Below are positions 20,182 through 30,870 of a stretch of DNA of 64,000 nt, piece after piece. The translations under genes were made by a program, and so were the position numbers. The notes beneath the pieces are model-generated. The model was not told the origin of the DNA and searched no databases. It saw only the letters and a list, made by a program, of their open reading frames with translations. The stretch spans positions 1-64,000 of the forward strand of contig JAQTOS010000006.1 of assembly GCA_028713225.1 (NCBI GenBank). Direction: 5' to 3'. Position 1 is the first letter of the stretch, and each line of letters opens with the position of its first letter. Origin of the DNA: Candidatus Altimarinota bacterium (lineage in GTDB: Bacteria > Patescibacteriota > Gracilibacteria > BD1-5 > UBA6164).

Positions 20182-21222
20182 ATGAAAGAACTTGAAACTC
20201 TAGCTTTGGAAGCTACAAAAAATATTCTGGAGAAGAATTTGCAGATATATAATCCTGATTTGATTGGGAAAAAGGTAGTGTTAGTTTATGATACTGACTC
20301 TGTTTTATCGCGTTTGATTTCAGCTTGATATATAGAAAATTTAAAAGCTTATCCAAATACTGAAATAATTCTTTATTCTAGTATAAATTCAGCTGATTTA
20401 AGAGAAAAATTAATATCTTTGGAAGAATGACGAACTGTTGTAATGGTAGAATCTACAAATTTCAGACTTGAAGAATTTAGAATTCGTATAAACTTACAAA
20501 AGAGAAAAATTGCTCAAATTGAGCATAATCATCTAGTTTATATAAAAGAACATGAAACTCAGACTTATTTAGAAGCTATAAGTTATCAAACTCCTTATTT
20601 TCAGAAAGTATCTGATTTTTTAAAAGAAAAAGTAGAATCAGGAAATACTATGAAAATAATAGCACCAGATTGAACTACAATGACTTTGGAATGAGGATTT
20701 GAAAACATGAAGCAAAATACTTGAAATTTTCCATTACATAATAGATATGGAACTCTTCCAATGTGAGAAAATTTTTCTGAAGTTAAAGATTTTTCAAAAG
20801 TTAATTGAGAGCTTTATATTCGTGCTTATCCACTAGAAGATTTACAAGTAAGGATTTGTGAAACTCCATTTAAAGTTTCTATAAAAGAAAGTATGATTAC
20901 TTATGATAAAGATCAAGTTCCAGCTGAATTTTATGCCTTAATGAATAAAATAGTCGCTTCAGAATGAGAAATAATGATTAGAGAACTTGGTTTTTGACTA
21001 AATAGAGCTATAGATTTCACTAGAACTCTATCGGATGTAAACCCATTTGAAAGACTTTCTGGTTTTCATCTTTCTCTTGGAAAAAAACACAATATTTATA
21101 GAAAAAAATTAGCAACAAATATAGTTCAAAGATATCATATAGATGTCTTCCCTCTAGTTTCTGAAATCTATATAGATGATGAGTTAGTTTTTGATAGTGA
21201 AAATCATTATGCAGTGAAATAG
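20182..21222 (+). CDS. M29-like aminopeptidase family protein
   Basis: 346 residues resembling leucyl aminopeptidase family M29 (thermophilic type). The C-terminal half has EGEIMIRELGFGLNRAIDF, a histidine series FHLSLGKKHNI and RYHIDVFP, at the positions where M29 enzymes bind two metals (H..H and H-x-D). The N-terminal Rossmann-like half begins GKKVVLVYDTDS. The start lies one base after the wecB stop, so translation is likely coupled. The substrate is unknown, and family assignment rests on motifs I can see, not a full alignment. Terminator follows. Confidence 0.7.
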
Positions 21223-21253
21223 AAAAAAGTTTAGCATTTGCTAAACTTTTTTT
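21223..21253 (+). terminator. Terminator of the nusA-peptidase block
   Basis: AAAAGTTTAGC-attt-GCTAAACTTTT hairpin with T-run. Confidence 0.9.
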
Positions 21254-21288
21254 GGTTTTATAAACTATTTTTAATATGTATTTAATTC

Positions 21289-21660
21289 TTAAAGAATAAA
21301 ATTTAAAGCAATTTTTTTATATATATTTAGCAATACAGGATATAAAAAAGAAAAATACAATAAAATTACTGTCAATGTAAGAACAAATATTATTTTATAA
21401 ATAGAATTATTATTAATATAATCAAATATTACCTTAAAAATATTAAATTTCTTTATTTCAAAAATATAAAGCATTCAAATAAAAATAATTCAGAAAAAAA
21501 TTGGTATTACATCTTTCGGTATATCTTGTGCATAACGTACAGGTAATCAAAATGTAAATGCGATTAAAAAGGCAAAAAATAAATAAAAATATATAAGAAA
21601 TATCTTATCAAAGATATTTAATAATTTACTTTGTATGTATAATGTAATTTTATTTGCCAT
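21289..21660 (-). CDS. Small membrane protein, hypothetical
   Basis: 123 residues with three to four hydrophobic segments: IFLIYFYLFFAFLIAFTFG, VIPIFFGIIFIGMLYIF and IIFVLTLTVILLYFSFLYPV. Its five or so glycines are mostly TGA. No family recognised. It lies downstream of, and in the same direction as, the toxin-antitoxin pair, but separated by 45 bases and a hydrophobic character that gives no hint of a link. Confidence 0.6.
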
Positions 21661-21705
21661 AAAAAATGTTATAAAAAAACTATTTAAAAAATTCTAAATC
21701 ATCAA

Positions 21706-21999
21706 CTACATTTTAGAAATCACATATTCTTTCCATTTTTTATAATCTTTTAGAGTATCTTTTTCTATATCAATAATCCAAATAGTTATATCTAGATTTT
21801 TTATTGTAAATAAAATTCTCCATCTTCAGATTCTTTTCCTGAATATATTATCTCAAATGTTTTTTGTATTTTTTGATTTTAATCCATTATTTTTGATGTC
21901 TGATAACTCAGATATAACTAAAGAAAAAAGATTTTTATCATTGTTTTTGATTAAATCTAGTTTTTCTTCTCGCTTTCTAGTTAATTCTAAATTATACAT
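21706..21999 (-). CDS. RelE/ParE-like toxin
   Basis: 97 residues with the compact RelE-superfamily pattern: helical N-terminus with KREEKLDLIKNNDKNLFSL, then NTKNIGDNIFRKRIGRWRIL and TIKNLDITIWIIDIEK. The R-x-G-R-W-R-I-L-F segment matches the beta hairpin that places catalytic Arg residues in ribosome-dependent mRNA interferases. The start overlaps the antitoxin stop by eight bases. Two glycines are TGA. Whether it cleaves mRNA or poisons gyrase cannot be told. Confidence 0.75.
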
Positions 22000-22174
22000 T
22001 TTTTAGATAATTATCGAAACTAATTCTGTATCAGTCATCATTTTTAATTTCATTTTTTACTTTTTCTTTGTCTTCTAAATCTTGCATATAATCAATAACA
22101 TACAAAAATAAATCTTTTGTGTCTACAAAGTGAGTTTTTGATATATCAGTTTTTTCTATAGTTAAAGTTGTCAT
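21992..22174 (-). CDS. Antitoxin of the RelE-like pair
   Basis: 60-residue acidic protein (MTTLTIEKTDISKTHF, then DLEDKEKVKNEIKNDDGYRI) of the size and position of a RelB/Phd-like antitoxin, immediately upstream of and overlapping a RelE-like toxin. The family cannot be named from sequence alone. Its promoter lies inside the end of the helicase gene (TTGACT at 22230-22225, 15 bases, TATAAT at 22209-22204). Confidence 0.65.
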
Positions 22175-22203
22175 ACTTTGAAAAATTAAATTTTATTATT
22201 TTT

Positions 22204-22230
22204 ATTATAGAGATATTAGATAAAAGTCAA
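22204..22230 (-). promoter_or_regulatory. Promoter of the toxin-antitoxin pair
   Basis: On the minus strand TTGACT, 15 bases, TATAAT, 30 bases before the antitoxin ATG. Confidence 0.55.
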
Positions 22231-22231
22231 A

Positions 22232-25200
22232 TTATACCACTTCCCTCCAAAATTCTAGGTTATTTATCTTGTTCCGTGAATCTTTGATGATTTCTTTTAG
22301 ATTTTCTAAATCTTCAGGAGAATATGCTATATCTATGAATTTATAATTTCCATCTTTCCCTTCTACGAAGTCTATTGCAAGAGATCAAATCTCGTATTTT
22401 GAGATAAATTCTCTATCTAATGAACCCATCAAATCATAGAAAAGTAATTGTCTGAAATATTGACCTTCTGAATTTTGAGTTAATCATTTGATTTCGTTTT
22501 CTGATTTTGCTCTACCGGTTTTGTAGTCTACAAATCTTACAAGTTTTTTATAATTTGCTTCAAAAAGTGAAGCTTGTCAGATGCTGTTTTCTTCTAAGCA
22601 TGTTGATTCTCAAATAATCTCAACTTTGTCTATTTTTCAAGTTAGAGGAATACCATCAAATAATACATTTTTAGATCTAAAATTATATTCCAAAAATATT
22701 GGAACTCATATATTTCAAGCGATATTATCGTAATATCATTCTAATCCTGAAACTCATTTTTCTGTAAGTCTTTCTAATTCATCAGGTGATAAAATTTCTT
22801 TTTTGATAAGTAATTTAAAAGTTTCACTTAGATATGATTTTTCTGGCAAGATTCCTGAATCTTTGTATTTGATATAGAAAAGTTCCAAAACTCTATGGTA
22901 AACAGAACCAAAAATTGTGAATTCATTTCCGATAAATGGGTATTTAAAAACTACTCTATGCAAGAAATCTACAGGCGAAGACAAGAAAGTATTAAGATCT
23001 GAAGCTGATAATTTATAATTTTCCAAAAATGTTTTTATATATTGAAGTTCTTCATCTTTTAGTTTAGTTTTGTGATAAGTTAAATCATTTTTCACTATTT
23101 CTACGATTTTCGAAGTATCAATTTGTTCATCTTTGATTTCTTCTAAACTATCTTTTATTTCTCACAAAAATGAAGATTCTATATAAAGTTTATTTTCACT
23201 TGATAATGGGTAAGATAAAAATAAATGATTTTTTGCTCTAGTCAAAGCTACGAAAAATAATCTTCTATCTTCTTCTTCAGCAGATTCTTTTGTTGTTTGT
23301 AATCAAGCTCAAGCCAAACTTGGAAGTTTTAATTTGTCTATATTTTTTTTATTATCCCAATTTCCATTATAAAGTCCTGGAATAAAAACTACTTCATATT
23401 CTAGTCCTTTTGATCCATGAGCTGTCAAAATTTGTACTCAAGAAGTATTTTCTTTTAGAATTTGTCTAGAAATATTTATATTATAAGTTTTGTGAAGATT
23501 TATTTTCTTCAGTAGTTTAGGGATATTTAATTCCCTATCTCTTTCATTCCATTTTTTTATTTTGTTGAAAAATGTATAAATATCTTCCAAATCAGAAAAA
23601 TCTCAATTTTTTTCTACGAAATCTACGAAATTTAGTTTTTCCAAAATAAGAGAAACTATTTCATAAAGTGATTTTGAAGCAAAATTACCCGAAATAGATT
23701 CAGATATAAATTCTATAATATTTTGGAGAGCTTCCCTATTTTTGATTTCAAAATCTAGATTTTGTCCCTTTTTTAAATTAATTCGAATAATTTCCAAATA
23801 CGAAAACAAATTAAGCTTTTCTTTTCTAGAATAATTTAGATTATACAGTGATTTATTGATATTTAAGATGTCTATATTATCAATTTCGCATAGTTCGCTC
23901 CTAAGAAAATTTAGAAGCTTATAATCGTCAGAAAATGGATTATCTATAATTTCCAAAATATCCAGCAATAAACTTACATAAGAATTTTTCAAAATATCAG
24001 TTTTTTGTTTTGATTCAACAATAATTCAATTTTGAGTCAGAAAATTACTCCATTCCTCAACTTCCCTATTATTTCTGACGATGATGGCAATTTCTTGAGA
24101 TTCAATATTTTTCCCTATAAACCCCCTTATTTTCTCTAAAACAAAGGCTTTTTCTGTAAGTGGTTTTAGTGCTGTAAATAGTTTAGGTTTATTTGAAATA
24201 TCTTTATATTTCCCTGCTGCCGTCAGATTTTTATTTAAAAATGTTAGTTTAGAAGTTAGTCTTTCTTGATTATTTTTGATTAATTTATCAGATGTATCTA
24301 AAATATCTTGATTAGATCTATAATTTTTATCCATAACTATGAATTTTGTTTCTGGATATGAACTTGAAAAATCAAGCATATTTTCTATATTTGCTCATTG
24401 GAATCTATAAATTGACTGGTCATCATCTCAAACCGTCATGATATTTGGTGAGTCATTACCCACTATCTCACTCAAAATCTTATTTTGAGCATTGTTTGTA
24501 TCTTGATATTCGTCAATCATAACAAATTGAAATCTCTCCATATAGTAATATTTCAATTCTTCATCTGATGTGATTTTTTCTAGTACAAAGCTGATTAAAT
24601 CAGAAAAATCATACAGACTATTTGTTCTACAATAAGTATTAAATTCTCTATAAATTTCTCTAAGTTCATAAAGTTTTGCGATTTGTTTTCTTGTAGTTTC
24701 TTCTTTATTAGCAAAAGTTTTAGTTGTTTTATTCTTAACTAAGTCTAATTCTTCTTGAAGTCTTACATTTTCATCTTCTATTTTGATTTTGAAATAGTCA
24801 TAATCTACGGCTTCTTGTTTCAAAGTACTTATTCTAGATTTGATATCTCTCAAATAAATATATTTATCAAAATCTGATTTCAATTCTTTTATAGTTCCAT
24901 TATCCACCATTTTATCAATCAAATGTTTGATAATTTCCAAACTTTCAATTTCATCTATCAAAGTTCCAGCCTTGAATTCTACGAATTTTTCTGGGAATGA
25001 TGAAATAATATCCGCGCAAAGCGAATGAATAGTAGAAACGTTTACTTTATAAGCAGTTTGACCCAAAAATTGCACCAATCTTTTCTTAATCGCCACAACT
25101 CCAGCTTCCGTAAAAGTAGTAATCAAAATATTTTCAGGATTTGTTCCGGTTTTTAGTATTATATTAGCCACTCTCAAAGCCAAGATTTGAGTTTTACCAG

Positions 25201-25306
25201 CACCAGGACCAGCAACTACCATAACAGGACCATAAATCGTGTCCACGGCTTGTTTTTGTTCTTCATTTAGTTTATCATATTGTGTTTGGAAATCTGTGTT
25301 TTGCAT
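22232..25306 (-). CDS. UvrD/AddA-type helicase with C-terminal PD-(D/E)XK nuclease
   Basis: 1024 residues, superfamily 1A helicase. Motif I is VAGPGAGKTQILALRV (about 32-47), motif II MIDEYQDTN, motif III VGDDDQSIYRFQGAN (its G is TGA), motif V LTAHGSKGLEYEVVF, motif VI FVALTRAKNHLF. The last ~280 residues hold a RecB-family nuclease: LSASDLNTFLSSPVDFLHR, FGSVYHRVLELF and VRFVDYKTGRA with the catalytic D-x-K. It should unwind and degrade or process double-strand DNA ends. An AddB-like partner is not next to it. The gene is intact in code 25 but breaks into more than six ORFs in code 11. Confidence 0.93.
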
Positions 25307-25380
25307 ATGAGCGGGAGTTTAATTTTTATTGTGTTTTAGAATATGGAAAATGGGAGAATTTGCAAATTTTTGGGAAAATA

Positions 25381-25410
25381 AAAACTCATCAAAATAAATT
25401 GATGAGTTTT
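25381..25410 (-). terminator. Terminator after the P-loop ATPase gene
   Basis: AAAACTCATCAA / TTGATGAGTTTT hairpin, six-base loop, just past the stop at 25414; T-run on the minus strand. Confidence 0.8.
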
Positions 25411-25413
25411 CTT

Positions 25414-26985
25414 TTAAATTACTCATAATGCTTTATATAATCAAGAGTGTAGAATGCATTGTTGTGTCTCATCAAATGATATGATATTATTTTCTCTATA
25501 ATTAAATCTATAAAAATCCATATTTTTATCTATATTTCAAAAAACTGAATAATCATAAAGTTTATTTAAGGTTTTACGCGCATTATTTTCAATTTTTTTT
25601 TCATCTTCATTAAAGTTTTCTAATAAATATATTTTTTTATAATTTTCAATATATTCATTTGCTGAAAATATTGCTCTGTTATTACTTACTGTTTTTGATA
25701 ATGCTTTAATAGCTATATCTATTTTTCAGATTTTCATTAATATAGGAGTTAATTCATCTTGAATTTCTCATAATAAATAATCTGAATAACTTTTCATGAA
25801 ATTCTCCCAGGAATTTGATATTGATAAAAAGTGGAAAAATTTTACAAAATCTCTAGGTCTTAAAAATGTTCTATTAAATAATCATTTCTTTATTTCTAAA
25901 TTATCAATATGTTTTAGTCACAAATAAGGATCATCTTTTAATATATACGTATATTCTAAAGCATTTTTTATATATGGTGATTTATAATAATGGTTTCAGT
26001 TTCTAAATTTTAAACCATACTCTATTCTTTTTTCAATCATTTTACATAGATTTGATAGTATTCATAATTGTAAATCCGATTGCCAATCTATTTTAATCAT
26101 TTCATCTTGCCATATTTTATTTAAATTTCAATCTAATCATCTTATAATCTCAACCATATCGCTTCTAATAAAAATTATTATTTTAGATTTTGATGATTTT
26201 TTACTATTTCTAAATTTATAATTTAAATCTTTAATAACTGTTAAAAAACTAACTATAATTCTATTATATACATCTCAATAACTACTCCAAAATTCATCGA
26301 GTTTATCAATTAAAATATAATAATCTTTTCAAATTTTTTCTAATGTGTTAAATATATATAATTCTAAATCTGGTAATAATTGAGAATAATTAATTTTATT
26401 AAAACTATCCTTTTCATTTTTAAAACTTTTTTCTCAACTAACAACTCAAAAAAGATTAATTCAAATTTTATCAACTAAAATTTCATCATCATTTTGTAAT
26501 TTTCAATATAATTGAGAAAATGATTCAAGTCTAAATCAATTATACTGCAAAAATTCTATAATAACATTTCTATCATTTTGTGAAACCAAATCTTCATCAG
26601 CAATTATCATTAATAAACGAATTAACATTAAAAACTTTATTAAATCCCTATATGTTTTATTATCTTCATAAGTAATATTGTCAAAAAAAGTTGAAGTAAA
26701 TATATCATCGAAGTTTAGGTTTAGTACAAATGTATTTGCCTTATTCTTATATTGTTCTTCAAATTGAGATTTTAGAGCGCTTTTTCAAGTTCATTTTCTT
26801 CAAGCAACTAAGAATTTCTTTGTTGTACTTAATTCTAAAAAAGCGCTTGTTTGAAGAAAATATTCTTTTAATAAATTGTCTTGACTACTTTCAACTCTCC
26901 AAATATCCAATATATCCAATTGGGGATTATTTGAATTAAATATTTTTAAATCAAGTTTTTGATTATCACCTATACTTTTTTGCAT
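25414..26985 (-). CDS. P-loop ATPase, Sll1717-like family
   Basis: 523 residues. FLVAGRKGTGKSALKSQFEE (about 59-78) is a Walker A P-loop, with the first Gly encoded by TGA; DYYILIDKLDEFW is the Walker B-like segment. The G-R-K-G-T/S-G-K-S form is typical of the family annotated 'P-loop ATPase, Sll1717 family', STAND/KAP-like ATPases often found near mobile or defence genes. The long helical C-terminal part holds RPRDFVKFF. Function is unknown; a phage-sensing role is an inference. The 5' region carries a conserved element shared with the gene at 56799 and a 16-bp inverted repeat. It neighbours a HigBA-like pair. Confidence 0.8.
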
Positions 26986-26990
26986 ATAAA

Positions 26991-27030
26991 AATTTAATTA
27001 AGATTATAGTTTATTAATCTTAATTAAATT
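26991..27030 (-). promoter_or_regulatory. 16-bp inverted repeat in the ATPase leader
   Basis: AATTTAATTAAGATTA and its perfect reverse complement flank an eight-base loop, ending five bases before the ATG at 26985. The predicted -10 (TAAGAT, 27022-27017) is within the upstream arm and the predicted start falls in the loop. Confidence 0.55.
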
Positions 27031-27033
27031 CCT

Positions 27034-27089
27034 ACTAAAATCAAGACTTTTTCAGAGATAGAAGCCAAAATTTAAGATGGATTTAAGGT
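27034..27089 (-). promoter_or_regulatory. Conserved upstream element, copy A
   Basis: Matches 57194-57250 over 57 positions with one gap. Read on the minus strand it has tandem CTTAAAT repeats 11 bases apart, then GGCT, then AAAAAGTCTTGATTTT with a -35-like TTGATT. It ends 49 bases before the start codon, compared with 45 for copy B. Confidence 0.65.
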
Positions 27090-27178
27090 TGGATTAGTTA
27101 TAACACAAATTAGTATTTTGTATTTATTATTGCAAAGCTCTGAATATTGAATTTATGAAAAATTAGAAATAATTGCTT

Positions 27179-27206
27179 TTGTGATATTAGATAAGTTATG
27201 TATAAT
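27179..27206 (+). promoter_or_regulatory. Promoter of the HigBA-like pair
   Basis: TTGTGA, 16 bases, TATAAT, 35 bases before the toxin ATG. Confidence 0.45.
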
Positions 27207-27240
27207 ATCCTTTAATATTTTTTAAAATAATCATAAAATC

Positions 27241-27582
27241 ATGAAAGAAATAATTCTATATCAAAAACGAAATTGAGAAATTCCTGTAAAAATCTTTTTA
27301 GATGATTTAGAAATAAAAAATCCTAAATTATATTCAAAAACATGGTTAAAAATCAAACTATTAATAGTTGATAATTTATGAAATGAAGATATTAAATATA
27401 TTTGAGATAAAATTTATGAACTTAGGCTTAAGCAGTCTTCAAATATTTCTAGAATATTTTATTTTACTATAAAAAATGAAAAAATAGTACTGCTAGATTG
27501 AATACTAAAAAAGACTCAAAAACTTGATAATTCAATTATAGAAAGAGTTAAAAAATTTAAAGATGATTTTTTATTTAAATAA
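27241..27582 (+). CDS. HigB/RelE-like toxin (phage Gp49-like)
   Basis: 113 residues. The pattern IYELRLKQSSNISRIFYFTI followed by KIVLLDGILKKTQKLD and IERVKKFKDDF is typical of the phage-derived Gp49-like/HigB group: E-L-R, R-x-x-Y/F, a hydrophobic strand and H/L-x-F-x-K-K. These are usually ribosome-dependent endoribonucleases. Toxin before antitoxin is the HigBA order. Four glycines are TGA. Confidence 0.85.
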
Positions 27583-27650
27583 ATTTGATTTCAAAAAGTA
27601 TTTCTATAATATATAGCATATATGGTATATTATTTCCTAATTATTAAATT

Positions 27651-27935
27651 ATGGTTTATACATTCGAACAATATCAAAAAGAAGTTTTTGAAAGAAATCC
27701 TAAAATAAAAGAACTTTGCGAAAAAGAAATGTTAAATTATATAATTGCTGAAAGATTAAAAAAAGCTAGAGAGAAAAAATGATTATCTCAATTAGAACTT
27801 GCAAAACTAGCAAATACAACTCAATCAGTTATAGCTAGAATTGAGAGAGGAAATCAAAATCTTTCACTTACTACATTATCAAAATTTTTAAAACTTTTAG
27901 ATTTAGAATTAAATATTACTGAACTTAAAGTTTAG
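27651..27935 (+). CDS. HigA-like XRE-family antitoxin
   Basis: 94 residues with a Cro/C1 helix-turn-helix: AERLKKAREKKGLSQLELAK then LANTTQSVIARIERGNQNLS. It would neutralise the toxin 68 bases upstream and repress their promoter. The glycine in EKKGLSQ is TGA. The N-terminal helix (FEQYQKEVFERNPKIKELCE) may bind the toxin. Confidence 0.9.
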
Positions 27936-27971
27936 TAATATTTGCAATTACATGCAAAATTTATATAATTA

Positions 27972-28022
27972 TCTCACAATCGTCCTTCGGGATCTTCCCA
28001 CTTCCAAAAGAAGTGGAGAACA
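27972..28022 (+). other. GC-richer hairpins in convergent 3' region
   Basis: Between the antitoxin and tspO: a short GTCC-TTCG-GGAT hairpin and CCACTTC-CAAAA-GAAGTGG, ahead of a bidirectional terminator. It could be an antitoxin-mRNA 3' end or a small RNA; no known class fits. Confidence 0.3.
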
Positions 28023-28050
28023 AAAAACTCTCATTAATGAGAGTTTTTTT
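28023..28050. terminator. Bidirectional terminator of higBA-like pair and tspO
   Basis: AAAAACTCTCATT-AATGAGAGTTTTT palindrome with T-runs on both sides; overlaps the tspO stop codon by two bases. Confidence 0.85.
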
Positions 28051-28516
28051 AATTTAAGATGTATAGCGATAAATTCAATGCACTTGCAAATGTTACCCAG
28101 AGTAAATATGGAATCATTATAGATCAGGCTTTCTTATCAATTTTGTAAAATAATATTATGTTGTAAATTATAATTAGCCAAAGTAATATTATGTTAACTA
28201 GTCAGTATAATGGATTTTGTAAATAGAAAAATGTAAATGACCATGAAAAATTTAGTAATAATTGTAAGAAATATACTATTTTTACTTTGCTCTTCTCTGC
28301 TCAAAATCATTTCATCCAAATTAGATAAAATGAAATTCAGATTAATATGTATAAGATAGTCCATACTGGTCAGAAAATCCAGTTTGGTGGATTAAATGAA
28401 GGCTTATTTAAATCTATGTACCAGCTTTCTATTGACCCCATTGTGAAGTATGATCATGCAAATCATACTAGTAGTGTTAATGATATAGATGAAATCATCT
28501 TTAAATATTTGTTCAT
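28049..28516 (-). CDS. tspO: TspO/MBR family membrane protein
   Basis: 155 residues, five membrane helices, standard TspO length. The family core is clear: [52 protein letters not shown], and PYLLWVTFASALNLSLYILN. TspO binds tetrapyrroles and cholesterol-like molecules and is tied to stress responses. Six or so conserved glycines are TGA, so code 11 shows no long ORF and the gene would be missed. I chose the ATG at 28516; one six codons on (28498) is possible. It is transcribed away from galU. Confidence 0.93.
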
Positions 28517-28664
28517 AAAGATTTATTTTTAGTTTTAAAACTATTTTAGTTTATGCTTTCTTGTACATATTTCAAATCTTTTAAAATCTTTTATTATTTT
28601 CCCTTTGCAAAAATAGAAAAAATCCCTAAAATCTTTGCAAATTTATTAAGTAAATAATAACTTT

Positions 28665-29531
28665 ATGACACAAATTACAAAATGTATAATTCCTGCGGCT
28701 GGTTTTGGTACTAGATTCTTGCCTGCGACTAAGGCTCAACCAAAAGAAATGCTTCCTATTGTTGATAAACCGGTAATTCAATATCTTGTTGAAGAAGCTG
28801 TTGCCTCAGGAATCAAGGATATAATAATTATCACAGGTAGAGGAAAAAGAAGTATAGAAGACCATTTTGATGCTTCATTTGAATTGGAAAAAACTCTTGT
28901 AGAAAAAGGTAAAACAAAAGAATTGGCACTTGTAGAATCTATTTCTAATTTGGCAAATATTGCTTATGTTAGACAACCGCTTCCTAGAGGTGATTGAGAT
29001 GCAATTCTTAGAGCAAAACATTTTATGTGAAATGAACCATTTTTGGTACTTTTTGGTGACGATTTAGTTGATGGTGAAATTCCAGCAGCTAGACAACTAA
29101 TTGAAGCTTATCAAAGAAAAAATTCTACAGTAATAGCACTTGAAAAAGTGTCTGATGATAAAGTATCAAGTTATTGAATAATTGAAGCAAAAGATTCTGA
29201 TAATAAATTACATACTGTAAATAAATTCCTAGAAAAACCAAAAGCAAGTGAAACAACTTCAAGACTTGGTGTAATTGGGAAATATGTACTTAGTCCAGAT
29301 ATTTTTGATTATCTGGAAAAAGCTCCAGCTGGGAAAGATTGAGAAATTAGACTTGCTGATGCATTTGAACTTATGAGACAAGAAAAAGATATTTATGGTT
29401 TAGAAATAGAATGAACTAGATATGATACTGGTGATAAATTAGGATTCCTAAAAGCTTCAATAGATTTCGCTCTAAAAAGAGATGATCTATGAGAAGACTT
29501 AAAAGAATTCTTAAAAGCAAAAAGTTTATAA
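28665..29531 (+). CDS. galU: UTP-glucose-1-phosphate uridylyltransferase
   Basis: 288 residues. Makes UDP-glucose for surface glycans. [20 protein letters not shown] is the nucleotide-binding signature, [19 protein letters not shown] the substrate loop, and [11 protein letters not shown] the metal-binding Asp; [11 protein letters not shown] and [14 protein letters not shown] complete the GalU pattern. Six or more conserved glycines are TGA. It is monocistronic. Its terminator overlaps the 3' end of the convergent cation transporter gene. Confidence 0.96.
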
Positions 29532-29532
29532 T

Positions 29533-29567
29533 AAAAAAGAAGTTTCTAAGCAGAAACTTCTTTTTTT
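29533..29567 (+). terminator. Terminator of galU
   Basis: AAAGAAGTTTC / GAAACTTCTTT hairpin with T-run. It contains the last codons of the convergent gene at 29546. Confidence 0.85.
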
Positions 29568-30475
29568 GTGTCTTGATTTTCAAATATTACTCGGCAAGCA
29601 TCTATATGACTATCATCAAGCGGATCTAGATGAACAGTGAGAATTGAATTTGGGATTTCTTTTTTGATTTTACATTCAATTAAATCTCAAATTTGATGTG
29701 CTTCAAATAATGTTATTTCTTTATTAAAAACTAAGTGAAATTCTATGAATACACTTCCCCCGGATTTTCTAGTTTTTAGAAAATGATGAGATGTAACAGC
29801 TGGTGAGCTTGTATCTATTATTTCTTTTATTATCTTGATTTTTGAACTTTCCAGAGCTTTATCCATAAGCATTTCATAAGCCTCTTTTATAATCGCTCAA
29901 GCTCAAATCATTATATAAACTGAAATAGCTAGTGAAACGATCAAATCTATAACAAATAATCCAGTTAATTTGATAAGTATGATTGTAATAATAATTCAAG
30001 CATTTGTATATAAATCTGTTTTATAATGAAGCGCATCAGATTTGATAATCAGATTATCGGTATTTTTAGCAACTCTATTTAAATAATATACAACAAATAT
30101 TGTGAAAAATATAGAAACTCCCATGAAATATAGAGATATACTAGAATCCATTTCAAAATTTCAAGTAAAGTATTTTTTCATAGCTAGAAATGCTACAAGT
30201 GAACCTGAAATAAGAATAATCACTCCTTCTGTTAATGCTGCAAATCCTTCGATTTTTGAATACCCATAATTATATAATTCGTCTTCTTTTTTAGCTGATT
30301 TTTTCAAAGCTAATCAGTTAACAATAGATACGAAGAAATCCAGTAATGAATCAATTGCACTAGAAATTACAACCAAAGACCCTGACATTATTCAACCAAC
30401 AAGTTTGATTATAGCAAGTAAAACAGCTGTAGTACTGGCTATTTGTATAGCTTTTTTAGGAGAGTTAAAACTCAT
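29546..30475 (-). CDS. Cation diffusion facilitator (CDF) family transporter
   Basis: 309 residues, six membrane helices and a cytoplasmic C-terminal domain, normal CDF length. Helix II has SSAIDSLLDFFVSIVN and helix V LHYKTDLYTNAGI (H-x-x-x-D), the transport-site residues; the C-terminal part has HHFLKTRKSGGSVFIEFHLV and ILTVHLDPLD. The family exports Zn2+, Mn2+, Fe2+ or Co2+ against protons; the first site reads D-x-x-x-D here, which leaves the metal open. Its end lies inside the galU terminator. Confidence 0.92.
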
Positions 30476-30546
30476 ATTTTTTTCTTTAAGTAGTAATTTG
30501 TATATTGCTAGATAATATTCAAAAAGCTCTTTTTTACAAGCTAAAA

Positions 30547-30579
30547 AATAAAAGCGAAGAACTTATCTTCGCTTTTATT
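30547..30579 (-). terminator. Terminator of the giant-protein operon
   Basis: AATAAAAGCGAAG / CTTCGCTTTTATT hairpin directly after the stop at 30580. Confidence 0.85.
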
Positions 30580-30867
30580 TTATTTTTTCTTATTTATATA
30601 AGTTATGTCTCAATTTGCTATGATTATAGTTCCATATCAAACAGGTAGACTTACTTCACAGTTCTTTTTATCTATTTTAGATTTTACTAAATTTCAGAAA
30701 ACTACTTTTCAATAGAAAGGATGAAGAGCTGTATAAGCTCGTCATTTTCTAGCTAAAATATCCCAATTTTCATCAGATAAAATTTCTTCAATCAGATTTT
30801 TTTCTTCTTTAGATATTTTCTTAGAATTTTTTAGTTTTTCTAATATTTCAGCATATTCTTCTTGCAT
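30580..30867 (-). CDS. Small paralogue of the giant protein's C-terminal domain
   Basis: 95 residues, cytoplasmic. It aligns by eye with the last ~85 residues of the 1397-residue protein encoded just upstream: both have L-x-K-L-K-N, a D-x-x-W segment, HPFYGKVV (HPFYGEMK in the giant), and G-x-I-x-Y-x-N near the end. The ATG lies three bases after the giant gene's stop, so the two are translated together. Candidates are a decoy, an assembly partner or an immunity-like protein; nothing in sequence decides. I know no family. Seven glycines are TGA. Confidence 0.7.
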
Positions 30868-30870
30868 ATA

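Noticed and set aside
22232-25306. Helicase as a string of pseudogene fragments
   Set aside because: Breaks are all in-frame TGA at glycine positions; motifs run in order without frameshift.
28347-28532. 61-codon plus-strand ORF
   Set aside because: Lies opposite tspO, which matches its family over the whole length.
29546-29567. Truncated 3' end of the cation transporter gene
   Set aside because: The C-terminus is complete; it only shares bases with the galU terminator.
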